Source of the DNA: Eurosta solidaginis
Lineage: Eukaryota; Arthropoda; Insecta; Diptera; Tephritidae
Length of the DNA: 64,000 bases
Reading direction: 5' to 3'
Assembly: GCF_040869045.1 (NCBI RefSeq)
Contig: NW_027136916.1
Location: 248,001 to 312,000, forward strand
A model generated the notes under the pieces. It was not told where the DNA came from. It did not search any database and worked only from the letters and a program-made list of their open reading frames with translations. The position numbers and the translations under genes are program-made. Of this stretch, positions 44,631 through 55,730 are shown piece by piece; position 1 is the stretch's first letter; each line of letters begins with the position of its first letter.

Positions 44631-45900
44631 GAATGCGACACCCAAGCAAAACAAATTTCGGGCAGAACAAGGTTTTTGCACCATTATAATGTATATGTAT
44701 ATGAATTTTTAAGGGATTTTGGTTTTGAACTCATTCTGTTGTGTTTATGTAAGAACCTTCAACTAAAAACCATTTCATTATCAGTGAAAGTATTTTAGGG
44801 TCACATTTTGATAATACGGCTCAAAGCAAATTTTGAACTCTACAATCTACTTGCCATTTCATGCACCAGTTATTTTTACTCTGTTTAGTCCATTACTGCT
44901 ATTACAATTTATTTTCATTAACTTATTAAAAAATAGAATGAGAGGTTAGAAATAAAAAAATTAATAAATAAGTAAATGCTAAAAAGTCTTTGTGTTGCGG
45001 TCAAGGACACAATTAGATGCCGAATAAAAGAGGAGCACAAAAGCAAAAACAACAAGAGATAAATAAACAAACCGTTAATAAACCCAGCTCGTAATGTAAA
45101 TGACTTCTTAGTACTCGTAAATTAGTATTTAGCATACTTTGAAAATTTACTGTTTCGTGCACAGTCACACACACATACACACAAACAGTGCTTAGCGCAA
45201 TTTATAGCAATTTTCAGTTGAGTTGTTGGCTCAAAGTGTTATTAGTTCTGTTTTGATGGTAAAATTAGACAATTACTTTTTGGTTATTTATAGCTGCTAC
45301 GGTAAATATGCATCGATGTATGTGTGTGTGTTAGCTGTTAGTTGAGTAAACTATAAAATGCAGGGTGAATAAATAATGACCGCAACAGTACAAAATTGTT
45401 GGCATACTTTTAGGCTTTGAAGCCACATACACAAGCTGGTATGGCATTGTATGGTCAACGAACAAAGTAAATAATGCTACAAATACAAAACACATCTACA
45501 AACAAGCAAACAAAATTATTTTAAACACTCATACACACATATATCTTTGTATGCATGTGGACATAAGCTGTAGCTCACCTGGCTAACTAATTCACTCATC
45601 AGTTTACTTTAACATCATCAAACTCATCCAATGTCATTTTGAATGTTCGTGTGTGTGTGAGTAAGACTCTGTTTGCAATTTTATGAGCCTAACAGTCACG
45701 TCAATCCAATTTATTTACTTTTTGGCAATTATTTTGGCATTGAGTTCCCACATCAACTGCATTAAAAGTAGCCAAAAGCAAAATAATTAAAAAGCTAAAA
45801 ACAAGGATGAATGGATCATGTCGACTAAACCCAACAGAAAATTGAATGGCTAAGTCTTTATAACATTTTAAAATAGTCTGAAGGTAACCCGCCGAAAGTA
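44631..45900. other. No gene recognised; one motif copy
   Basis: AT-rich spacer. GGCATACTTTTAGGC at 45,401-45,415 is the reverse complement of GCCTAAAAGTATGCC, the only strong motif copy outside the first 18 kb. Confidence 0.5.
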
Positions 45901-46190
45901 GCCGCCTACCACACTGGCAAAGCAATATCAAAATTTTAGAAACAAATTTTTGCAATTAGAAGAAAATTTTTCTAAGCAGAGACGCCCCTCGGCATTGTCT
46001 TGCTAAACACTCTAGTGTATTTCTTCCATAAAAACCTTCGCAATAAAAAAAAAAAAATTACCTTGCAGATGCCGCTCGGATTCGGCGTAAGACATGTAGG
46101 TCCCGTCCCGCCAATTTGTATGGAAAATTAAAATGAATTTTTAGAGAAGATCTGCTTAAAATCTCTTCGAGGATATCATGCTCGTATTAA
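45901..46190 (+). mobile_element. tRNA-derived SINE, copy 4, truncated head
   Basis: Opposite orientation to the others. Body blocks AAAATTTTAGAAACAA, GCAGATGCCGCTCGGATTCG and GTAGGTCCCGTCCCGCCAAT are present, but the B-box region is deleted: GCCGCCTACCACAC joins directly to TGGCAAAGCAA. An A run at 46,048 interrupts the body. It could not be transcribed from its own promoter. Confidence 0.7.
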
Positions 46191-46439
46191 TTTATTTTTA
46201 TTTACATGTATGAGTTCTCTCAATGAATATGAACACTCGACTGTAAAGTTGCGCACCTCGACTTGAAAGCCACTGACGAGTCCGTCTACAAATTTTTTTT
46301 TTTTTGTTAATCTAAATTTTATGAGTATGGTTTTTTTTAATATTGGACAGGAGGGTCGACAGACACTGCACCATTTTAACTGGTGAGGTGGTGCTATGCG
46401 CCTTTTTGTATATGAGGGGACCTTAGACAACAAGGCCCA

Positions 46440-47650
46440 CGATAGTGTGAATCATGCAGTTGAGTGAAGACAGGATCGGAGGTCAATAATTAAACTGTGG
46501 ATGAACGTCCTACTGTGTATTACTACATGCGATCATGGCCACAAGGAGATGTCCGTAAGGGGGTTACCACTTCTGTGGAGCCTGTAGTAGATGAACTTCT
46601 ACATTGCAAAAGCAATTTTGCTAATCACTGACGAAGCTCCAATGCGTTGCGGGAGCCCCTGCGCACATGCTCAACAGCGATAATAGAAGTGCTGCTCGAG
46701 CCAACGCCGCTACTCGTAGTGATTGAGCAGCAGCCAATCCGTATGCTGGTGAACATTACTAAGGCGAGCTCTGGTAAAGGCAAAGTGATACAGTCCTGGA
46801 ATAGATAGATAATAAAAGAGCAAATACCACTCACTCAGCATCCAAGATTTGACACCAGGAAGGAAATTAGGTTTGATGGGCGTTTTAATATAGAACTGGG
46901 GAAAAAAGTTACTTGGAAATGCGCCCCACCAGAAACACACATGAGAGGGCGTAGGAGAGGTGATTCACGGACATTATGCAAACATTTGTCAGGTAAAGGT
47001 TGTCTCCCTAAGTCGCTGTGTGAAGATCAACCTCCAGCAAGGCTACACAAATGAGAGAATCGTTAAGCTCAGCGACGGTTTGAATGCGCTCAAAGTAATA
47101 CTGTCAGTTGAGACTGGATCATCAGCAGTTCTTGAGTGCGTGGAGAGAAATAATCGTTTAGGGGCTAAAAACACCATAAGCTAGGTGTATCGAAATGAGG
47201 AAGCGGACGGGCTTGCCAGAAAGGCAGCGGCCAATAGACCTATAGAGCTCGAGGCAATCATGGCGATAGGTTCTCACACATTAAACTAAGAATTCAGGCA
47301 GAAGGAGGCTCGCCTCATGGAATGGCACTTTGGTGGAATTCTAGGACTCCGGCAGGCAAAAACACTGATAGGAGGATATACCATAAAGTGTTATAAAACC
47401 ATGACAAACCTTCCAAAAATCGACACAGGTGACATACTAGTCACTGCAGACTAAATAGCCACTTGCATAATAAAGGCATATGGTATAATAACCTCTTCCG
47501 TTTATGCGATCGCGAGGATGGGCCTGCAGAATACATATTTCTCCAATGCGATGCCGTCACGAGAAAAAGGCTTAAGATCAAAGGATCGCCAAAATTATAG
47601 AATAAGCACATACACTCTCTAACGATGAGCGCCATCCTGGAATTCCTCTG
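46440..47650 (+). pseudogene. LINE pol remnant (RT palm to C-terminus), degraded
   Basis: In mixed frames: VRGLPLLWSL (about 46,552-46,581) resembles the RT QGGVLSPLLW block; then VKINLQQGYTNERIVKLSDG (about 47,022-47,080), LKVILSVETGSSAVLECV (about 47,092-47,145) and NRLGAKNTIS from the RNase H region; then EADGLARKAAANRP (47,199-47,240), GLRQAKTLIGGY (47,346-47,380) and a final degraded cysteine region (about 47,480-47,575). Order and spacing match I/LOA/R1-like LINEs with RNase H. The catalytic YADD block is not readable. Stops and frameshifts throughout. It abuts the next LINE at 47,724. Confidence 0.65.
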
Positions 47651-47723
47651 GGAGCTTGGCTTGGAGAATGAGGGTGCAATAGACACCTTGGCCGCAGTGC
47701 ATTGCTTTACAACACACCGATGT

Positions 47724-49065
47724 TATTTAAACTGATTTCGGTAAAGCATTTGACAAAGTGGGATACTTACTTATCTTCAAGCTGGATCGACGTGGCTTCC
47801 AACCCGGCCTCACCCAATGGATCTCGTCGTATCTCTACGGTCGAACGCAAAAAGTTATTTTTAAAAACACTTTTTCAAATGTCATCGATGTTCCCTCTGG
47901 CGTTCCACAAGGCAGTCACCGTGGTCCAATTCTGTTCTTGCTATTTATTAATGATATCTGTACCACTATAAAATATTCCAAGATCTAATGTATGCCGATG
48001 ATGTAAAACTTTTTAGGTCTTATGCATCTATCGAAGAACGTTCGCTTCAAGCGGATTTAAACTGCCTATTTACTTGGTGCACCGAAAATTCAATACCGCT
48101 GAACCTTCATAAATGAAAATGCATGTCCCCCTCTCGAAGATTTTTGGCCGCAATTAATACTTTTTGTCTTCTCCCAGTAAACTATTTTGTGGACTTGGGA
48201 GTCACAATAGATGCTAAACTTAGTTTCAACCTTCATAATAATGCTACTGTCAATAAGGGTAGAGGTGTTCTTTCATTCGTGAAACGGTAGTCCAAAGAAT
48301 TTAGAGACCCTTATGTAACTAAAGCTCTTTTCATCACTTTGGTTAGACCGATACTAGAATACGGATCAATAGTCTGGAATCTACAATATCGAATTCATGC
48401 AGACAAACTTGAATCAATACAAAAGCAATTTCTACTTTTCTGTTTAAGGAATTTTCAGTGGGGCTCTGTTTATGATCTTCCACCTTATACTAGTCGGTTG
48501 AAGCTTATCAATCTTCCAACTCTTGCAAGTCGTAGAGAAATGCTAGGCGTTATATTTATGGCTAAACTCCTGAATGGATTGATTTCTAATCCAATTCTTT
48601 TGAATAAAGTAAATTTTAACGTCCCATCACGGGTGTCAAGACATTACAAACCTCTTCTTTTGAGGCAGTGCAGAACTAATTTCGAATTAATTTAATCTTT
48701 CGGTGTTTGTGTCATGATTTTAACACTCATTCTAATTAATTTGATATAACGGATTAACTTTTTACCATAAAGAAAACTGTCTTATCCTATCTTAAATCTT
48801 AATAAAAAAAATAAAAATCTAATAATCTAAAAATTTTCACTTATTTAGCAATGTATATGTATAATTTCTGATTGTTATGTATAGCACTCAGCTGATGATT
48901 TTTGTTCTATACCTAAGCAGTTTTAGATCTCGACGCTTAACAAACCTTCGCCTATCAACAACTCGGCAAAAACAAATCCGTGCTTCATGCGGATGCGCCC
49001 CTTGCGCCGGTCGGGCGTGCTTTGGAGGGTATTAATCCGCTGGGTATTATTATTATTATTAAAAT
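47724..49065 (+). pseudogene. LINE RT remnant with TAT-rich tail
   Basis: TDFGKAFDKVGYLLIFKL (47,731-47,784; FGKAFDKV is the RT D block), then DVPSGVPQGS and GPILFLLFINDI (47,888-47,962; the PQGS.LGPLLF block with a damaged L), a degraded palm, then RPILEYGSIVWN (48,345-48,380) and a longer open stretch with LPPYTSRLKLINLPTLASRRE. Ends with GGTATTATTATTATTATTAA near 49,045. The YADD motif is disrupted (CMPMM* in the frame that follows). This is the C-terminal half of a RT from a Jockey/CR1-like LINE, 5'-truncated exactly where the previous LINE ends. Confidence 0.7.
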
Positions 49066-49961
49066 AATCTATATATCTAAGAATTTCTTATGTTTGCATA
49101 AAACTTGCTATTAATTTGAGGAAAATGTTTTCCGTCATCGTATCTTAAGTTTATGAACTCGAAATAAAAGAAACGGTCCTTATACTATAAACTTCCTATA
49201 AGGATCCCATACAGAGATGTGCTTGAGGGTATTTCAGCTGTTATATTATGCAGTATGCACCCACAGGTCTGCCCGTCTGCGCACAATCCTCAATTCCGCA
49301 CCGAAAGTTCACAACTGACTGTTTTAGTGACTGGTCATTGAAGCAGTCCGCCGAATGTGCAGTGATCCGCTGGTTTGTTGAGCAAGTCAACAAATTATTC
49401 CAAAGCCAAATGCAAATATATTATTAATGAAAAGTTTGAAATCTGTTGTTGCTGCTCTTTCATTGTTAGCTAAAATATAGCGAGGAAAGTGAGACATATA
49501 GCGTTAAAATTGAGAACTGAGCAGGAGCAGAAAGTGGGTGCAACTGCATATTGTTATTTTCTTTTTGTTTTGGAAATGTTTACTTTTGAGAAATTTGCTA
49601 GTCATTTGCACGATATATTGTTGTTGTTTGTTTATCATGCCCCACGTAGATATTCCGCTTTTGTTTACAACTCCCTTGGCTTTGTCTTTGTCTGTTTTTG
49701 GTTGTTGGCATGGTCGGACGACTGGTATTCTCGCGTGAGCTGAGTGGTTAAGGCAAGTGACTTTGTAGTAACTCGCTGCAATGGGTAAAATAAATTTTAA
49801 ATACACAGCACAAAAAAATTGAACTCATTCTTGCAAGTGCTGCTGGCGAAGGGCTGGGGGATTTTGTTACGGCTCTTCACTTTAGATACAATTGCTGCAA
49901 TGTGCTTGCGAAATGTAAGTCCTGATTAAGCTAAACGCCCAGTATTTTTGGGTGTGGGGCA
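49066..49961. other. No gene recognised
   Basis: AT-rich spacer. The overlapping ORFs at 49,489-49,806 have no domain that I recognise. Confidence 0.5.
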
Positions 49962-50360
49962 GTGTTGTTGTTGTTGTAGCGAGAAGGACACTCCCCAAAG
50001 GCCTTGGGGAGTGTTATCAATGTTGATGATCCCGTATGCAGATCCGGTACGTTCCAGTACCAAGTCCGACCATCTCGGGAACAATTTTTTATGACCACAT
50101 GCGACCTTCTAGGCCATAACGCCCTCCCACCCCCTAGAACCATGATGAGTTCGGGGTCGCCAGAGCTTCAGCTGTTAATGAAGCGGGATTCGCCACGGAT
50201 AGGTGAGGTTCATAATTGGGTTGGAGAAGCTATATGTTGCACTGGCAACCCCTTGAAAGGGTTGCGCTACACAACCCCTTGAATCTATTTGGTATTTTAG
50301 CCGCCTCTTACAACAGGTATACCTACCACGGGTATATTCTAACCCCCTAACCCGCTGGGT
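49962..50360 (-). mobile_element. Interspersed CAA-tail repeat, copy 4
   Basis: The best-preserved copy: the + strand begins TGTTGTTGTTGTTGTAGCGAGAAGG (tail) and ends TACCACGGGTATATTCTAAC and CCCCTAACCCGCTGGG (head). The palindromic CACTCCCCAAAGGCCTTGGGGAGTG lies after the tail. ORFs on both strands here are by-products. Confidence 0.75.
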
Positions 50361-50759
50361 TTATGCGTGGATGCCCAATATTGCCAACATTTGCCACGTC
50401 CACATTGTAAATAAGGTCATCGTAGATTTTGCCGGTGACAATGGCAAGTTACGCGAAGTGAAAAAAGTAGAGAGACTAGGGAGATAGTTGTTGCTGTTAT
50501 TATATTAGTAATAAAGACACTCCCCGAAGCCACCGATCACACAGATAATTTTCATTCCACCTTTTGAGATTACGTGTATGGAGCAGAGCGGCTTCAAATG
50601 TCTAGGCTACTGGCCATAGCTAATATATTGAACAAAATGAGTCGGCTATGCTAGCTGATATCCCAGGCTTTAGAAGTGGTACCTCACTCAACATTTTACG
50701 AATTGACAAGTTGAACACGAGCGCCAGCTATTTGAATTTTTTTAACCACGGTTTTTAAG
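50361..50759. other. Unresolved; fragment of a GTTG tail
   Basis: TTGTTGCTGTTATTATATTA then GACACTCCCCGAAGCCACC at 50,490-50,540 looks like the tail end of another CAA-tail repeat cut short. The rest is unrecognised. Confidence 0.4.
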
Positions 50760-51913
50760 CTTCGCCCGGTCTTACTTTTTTAGATGGTTTAGCGATTTCT
50801 TTCTAGCTTCAGTTACCTCTGCGGTCGTGATGCTAATGGGAAGGCAGCTGTGTTCATGTTTAAGGGTGCGTTTGTGGGCATGTAGTCTTGATTAGCCAAC
50901 CCAGGAATGCATTACGTATTGCGTGGTAAAAGCTGCTACGAATTTCTTCGCACCTGATAGCAATTTATCGCCAAATGCGATGCATATTTTTTCACTGTGC
51001 TTAATCGGGTTTGCGAGGGCCTTTACGTTTGGCCATAGCTTACCAGCACTGGCAGAAAGGTTCTTAAGATGGTCCTACTATTTCACAGGCTTGCGTTTGT
51101 CTACAAGCTGCCTGAGTCTCTAGGCGGTGTTGGCTCATTAATCAGATGTCTGTCGGGATGCCCAGGTTTCACGAGGCGAAAAAACTGGAGAGATCAGGGA
51201 GGTAGGCGTTTATTCTGTTGCAAAGCTCATCGATCTGTGGGCCTGGGCCTGTGGCCATTATTGTGCAGTCATCGGCGTAGGAAACGATAGTAACTCCTTC
51301 TGGTGGCGAAAGTAGCTTAGATATGTAGAAATTAAACAAAAGTGGGGATAGGACACCACGCTGAGGCATGGTTGACCGTATTAAAAGCTTTTGATAGGCC
51401 TAGCGCTACGAGTACTGTTCTATGGTGGGGGTTTTGATTTAAACCGCAATTTATCTGGGTGCTGATGGCATTTAGCGCGGTGGTGGTGCTATGGAGTTTT
51501 CTGAAGCTATGCTGATGACAGGCTAGCTGCAAATTTGCTTTGAAGTAGGGGAGCAAAATGGCCGTCTTGGCTACTGGCGATAGGAGAGATATCGGGCGAT
51601 ATGACTCTCCTACGTTAGCTGGTTTCCCAGGCTTTAGTAGCGGGACCACCCTTGCCATTTTCCATTTTTCGGGTATGATAAAGGTAGAAAGAGACAGATT
51701 GAAGGCATGTGCTAAATATTTGAAACCCTCTTTCCCTAGGCTTTTAAGCATCGGCATGGCCATACCGTCTGGGCCGACTGCTTTGGATGGTTTAGCATGA
51801 CCGATGGCATCCTCAATCTTTTTGGCGGTGATGGTAATTGGTGACGCGCTGAATTTATATTTATGTGCGAGTCTGTTGGCCCTCCGTCTATCTTTGTCGA
51901 CCGTGGAATGCAT
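50760..51913 (-). pseudogene. Jockey-type LINE reverse transcriptase, internally deleted
   Basis: Read on the minus strand: HAKPSKAVGPDGMAMPMLK, WKMARVVPLLKPGKP, YRPISLLSPVAKT, HQHSFRKLHSTTTALNAIS and VALGLSKAFNTVNH (51,360-51,790). Then a deletion and frame change near 51,350, then PQRGVLSPLLFNFYISKL and VSYADDCTIMATG (51,250-51,369). The catalytic YADD is kept, but the first aspartate block (normally LDLSKAFDTV) reads LGLSKAFNTV, so D is replaced. About 50 residues between blocks are missing. Traces of the C-terminal thumb continue to about 50,760. The RT would prime from nicked target DNA; this copy is dead. Confidence 0.8.
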
Positions 51914-51937
51914 TATATATTGTCGGCAGAAAGCGCT

Positions 51938-52190
51938 GTTGTTGTTGTTTTTGTAGCAGTGCTTCGCCCCACCTAACAGCCGCGACCGATCTCAAATTGT
52001 CATCAATATCCTCTAACGGGAATCCAAGCCCTGATTTGGCGATCGCCAATGCCTTACCAACTCACAAGGTCACGCTCTCTCGCAAAAGTTTCCGCCTTCG
52101 TTCAAAAATTTTGTCGAAGCTCCGGAATTCTTCCAGCGGGGGCTAAGCAACCCGAGGCGGATTCAATGACTTTGCCACAAGGACGTTGCC
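51938..52190 (-). pseudogene. Jockey-like element 3' end with QQQQ-coding tail
   Basis: Minus-strand translation gives KIFERRRKLLRESVTL, KALAIAKSGLGFPLEDIDDN and VAAVRWGEALLQKQQQQR. The FPLEDIDDNL block resembles the end of Jockey-type pol proteins, followed by a CAA-repeat tail (+ strand GTTGTTGTTGTTTTTGTAGC, 51,939-51,958). It immediately precedes, in minus-strand sense, the RT at 50,760-51,913 but reads as the end of a different copy. Confidence 0.4.
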
Positions 52191-52519
52191 CTTGACGGAC
52201 ATCAGTCGGGTTTGAGAATAGCAAAAAAATTGTATGTGTACTTTTTATATTTTAAATTTCGCTTTCCACGGCTGTCGCTTTTCTCGAGAGAGGGCTGTCA
52301 TTTCAGTGTGACCCCAGTAGAAGCCCAAACTATGACTTCTAGCATGGATCTAGACGTGGTTGAAATAATTTTCTAAGACTGTTGTGGTAGACAACGTTTA
52401 ATCTCTTAACTATCACGAAGCGAAGTACTGCAATGAGGCAAAGAATCGAGTCTAAGATTTTATGCATTTTCTTTCAATTGAATGATTTTGAGACGTTGAT
52501 TTATTAAAGGGCCTCCCAT
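52191..52519. other. No feature recognised
   Basis: No readable motif. Confidence 0.4.
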
Positions 52520-53230
52520 ATTGTACCATCTACTCTGGTAGCCAATTCCTTGAGTTCAACTACAGTGCGATCGAGGGTGGTCTTGAAGTGTCTGACCTCG
52601 TTTGTGATTGCATCGAACTATTTTATAATTAAGATTATCTGTGTCCCGGGCCATAGTGATACCCGGACAACTGTCAAGCGGATCTCTTAGCCCGCACAAC
52701 CACTTAACCGGATGAAGATGGCTGTGGAGATTTCGGGACTCCTATGCTCCTCCATAGCTGGGCCTTGAGTCAGCGCAGAAAACGTCGTGCGTACACCACC
52801 TCTTGCAAGGTAGCAAGATCTTTCTGGCCGAAAGTGGATGGCAGGAGGTCTGCCGTAATAATTGGGTTCACTAAGGATCACCTATCAATGGTCATTGAGG
52901 TTTTGACAGGGCACTATCCCATGGGTATCCATGCGGTACTTCTCAATATACTGGAAAGTCCATCCTGCTGCAGCTGTTTGGAGGATGATGAGGTGGAATC
53001 ATCAAATCACTTTATGCTTGATTGCAAGGCTTTTGCCAGAACTAGGCGAAAGTACTTCGGTCGCGACTCACTTGGATCTCGCGAGGATATGTCCAAGGTT
53101 GAGATCGGTATCATTCAAAACGATAACGATTCTATAAGTAGCTATATCTACGTAACCGTTATTTTATTGTATGTGGTTGATATCGTAACGGACCTCTATG
53201 CTGTCCAATTGAGCTTCCCTTATCAGTAAG
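52520..53230 (+). pseudogene. LINE RNase H end and zinc tail, same family as 32,945
   Basis: GHSDTRTTVKRIS-like and NCQADLLARTTT (52,650-52,705) are the RNase H end, then ARSFWPKVDGRRSAVIIGFT, TGHYPMGIHAVLLNILE and SSNHFMLDCKAFART (52,820-53,050). The CX2C (CCSCLEDDEVE) and the H.X4.C are intact here, unlike the copy at 32,945. About 90% of the shared stretch matches the inverted copy by eye. The open stretch begins mid-domain at 52,744, so the gene is 5'-truncated. Confidence 0.7.
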
Positions 53231-53983
53231 AGCATAGTTTGCATAGTTTTTCAATTACATAATTCTTTTTCCTAACATTTTTTTATATTTTTTTTATTAC
53301 TTTGTATTTTGCTGACATCCTCTTTAAAAAAATTTTGAAAAATTGTTATTTCTTTGCTTCATCTACTTTCTATTTTACTGCTTCGATATATTCTCAACTA
53401 ACAAAATAATGCCTCGCAAACAGATGTACCCTTCAATTTACTCGTGCGCTATAAATAAAAACTTGCATTCCTCATTCTTCTTCTTCTTCCTTCCTTTCAT
53501 TGGCATGACAATTACTCGCAACAAATAAATACCACTTTTAATTTTTCTTGAAATATTTTTTTTATGTCCCTTTTTAATACGTACAATTTCCCCGTATTCG
53601 CATTAGTGTTATTGCGCAAATACTTCTTTTTTTTATTCATTGCATTTGTTGTTATGCGTTGCTTCACTTTGTGTACACGTCAGCTCCAATTACACAGGCG
53701 CATGTTTGTAACTTGGCAGCACTGGCATTTAAACAGTTAGGGGCAAAGGTTCGTTGCTTGTGTGCACGCGCTTGACTTCTTTGACTGCTTGTTATGTTGG
53801 ACGTCAAGTCGAATTTTAGTGATATATTCTTATATGTACCACACAAAAATTGGGATCAGTCTGGGATGAATTCGGGATAAGCCGCAAAGGAATATACGGA
53901 TATAGCCAGTCGTTGGACTACTCAAATCAGAGATTGCGCGGTGAACCCCGCTTTTAAAGGCAAATACCCAGAGACCGAATCAG
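53231..53983. other. No gene recognised
   Basis: AT-rich spacer with T-runs. Confidence 0.5.
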
Positions 53984-54130
53984 TTGTTGAAAGTGACGGG
54001 CGTCACTCTAGCTCAACTTCGATCTGTACACTATAATAAGTTAAATGCTTACTTATCCAGAACCAACCCCGAAATACCCAAAGTATGTCCTGCTTGTAAT
54101 GTGTACCCACCAAAACTGAACTGGTTCTGT
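53984..54130 (+). pseudogene. Jockey-like C-terminal fragment, left part
   Basis: KVTGVTLAQLRSVHYNKLNA followed by YLSRTNPEIPKVCPACNVYP at 53,987-54,106 matches the Jockey-type C-terminal block (G[LV]TLAQLRSG....YL.R..P.I...CP.CN). The next expected part (PHDTNHLF.C) is not present. Its continuation is found 1.1 kb away at 55,260-55,400. Confidence 0.65.
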
Positions 54131-54149
54131 TTACTGGAAAATATAAGAT

Positions 54150-55255
54150 ACCTACGTTACGGCTGCAGATGCTAGTGGGTATGACCCTGAATCGGCGCAC
54201 TCCCACTGCGGAGGCGCTGGATACTCTTTTTAATGTGTGGCGAATAGATTATATGGCCAAACAATGAGCGGCCTTTTCTGCTCTACGGCTGCGAGAGTTA
54301 TCCGGCTAGAGAGACAATGTGGATGGCCATGCAGCCATCCTTAAGAATCTGGATTCGCCTTCGTCGCACTATTGCGCTCCGAATATATTTTTCGAAATGA
54401 AGTACGAGGTTGTTATCCCGGATAGGGCTTATTGGTTGAAGGAGCCGCCGGACCTGAGCACTCGGATGCGGAAATATATACTGACGGCTCTAAACTGAAT
54501 AATAAGGTGGGCAGCGTGAACTTTGCACCTCTATAAAGCTGCAATCTATACTTTAGCCTACCCGACCATTGCAGCGTTTTTCAGGCGGAGGTGGCTGCTA
54601 TAAATGAGGCCGTTGATCACCTGAGAAATTCTGTTCATGGCTATAATCAAATTTGTATTTAATATGACAGCCAGACTGTACTAACGGCGCTTGGATTGGT
54701 CACATGAAGTCCAGGACAGTAGAGAAGTGCCGCAAATCTCCTAACGACATCGCTGAACAAACTTCCCCCAGTTTGTTATGGGTGCCTGGACACTCGGAAA
54801 TACCGGGCAATGAGATGGTTGACGAACTTGCAAGAGGGGGCACATCCGATCCGTTTTCGTCGTCCTGGAAGGGATTGGGCATGCCGCTCGCTACCTGGAA
54901 GCTCACTTTGAAAGTGATTTTTCTTAGGAAGGCGCGTTTGAGATGGAGCAATCTCGAATCCTGCTACCACACTCAGCTCGTGTGGCGTGAATGAGACGCG
55001 AGATGTACAAGGAGTATCCTTCTTCGTTTAAGGAAGGGGGGGGGGGGCATATCTGTGGTGGTTGGACTTATAACCGGCCAGGTAGCAAAGTCAAAGAGGA
55101 AATAGAAACCGTCAAGCATTTGCTGTGCTATTGTCTTGCGTTTTGGCGCAAGAGATAGAAATCTCTGGGATCTCCCTTCTTTGACGAGCTTTGTGATCTG
55201 GCTTACTAAGAAAGACAGAAATACACGTGGTATCACAATGTGACCTTTTTGGCCT
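54150..55255 (+). pseudogene. RNase H-bearing LINE fragment nested inside a LINE C-terminus
   Basis: Mixed-frame blocks: RRTPTAEALDTLFNVWRIDY (54,194-54,252), ALRLRELSG, then YTDGSKLNNKVGSVNFAPL (54,477-54,533, catalytic first aspartate), LPDHCSVFQAEVAAINEA (54,562-54,615, glutamate), YDSQTVLTALGLVT (54,662-54,703, aspartate), and LLWVPGHSEIPGNEMVDELA (54,774-54,833, final aspartate). The four RNase H carboxylates are all readable though frames shift between blocks. KHLLCYCLAFWRK follows at about 55,116-55,155. Interrupts the Jockey-like C-terminus on either side. A run of 12 G lies at 55,037-55,048. Confidence 0.7.
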
Positions 55256-55400
55256 AAGTGCGCTGGTGCTCTAATCTAACGTGTCCTCATTAAAATGCAT
55301 TGTGGAACACGACTTTAAAACTCTTCTAGTCCAACCCTGTAGAAACAGGAAATTTCATTGGACTTGCATTAGATTAGATTGATGACAAATTAATCTCTTT
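55256..55400 (+). pseudogene. Jockey-like C-terminal fragment, right part
   Basis: CIVEHDFKTLL in one frame and SNPVETGNFIGLALD followed by IDDKL in another (about 55,300-55,395) match the Jockey C-terminus that should follow the CPACNV block at 53,984-54,130. The stop between ALD and IDD breaks the last block. Confidence 0.55.
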
Positions 55401-55730
55401 ATATGGGTTCGGGTGAACCATTTTGTTCGAGAACATGTCCTATGGAAAGAAATACCATTACACTTGGCAACAAAAATTGTCACTCTTACTAATCCCAAAT
55501 GTACCCAAAAGGGACCATAGAGTGTCGATTATACCGCACTCTTTAAGGATTAGTCGCACGATTTTTTGCAGGGTATCTATGTATGTATGTATGTATGTGT
55601 ATATGTAAAAGTAATTGCATTAGTGTGCAAACGTTGCAAAATTCTTTTCTTTTCATAAGAATGCCAGACATAGCAAACAATAAACCAAATATATTTTTTT
55701 TCAGCTCAAACAGATCATTCAACATATTGT
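55401..55730. other. No gene recognised
   Basis: AT-rich spacer with a TATGTATG run at 55,576-55,600. Confidence 0.5.
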
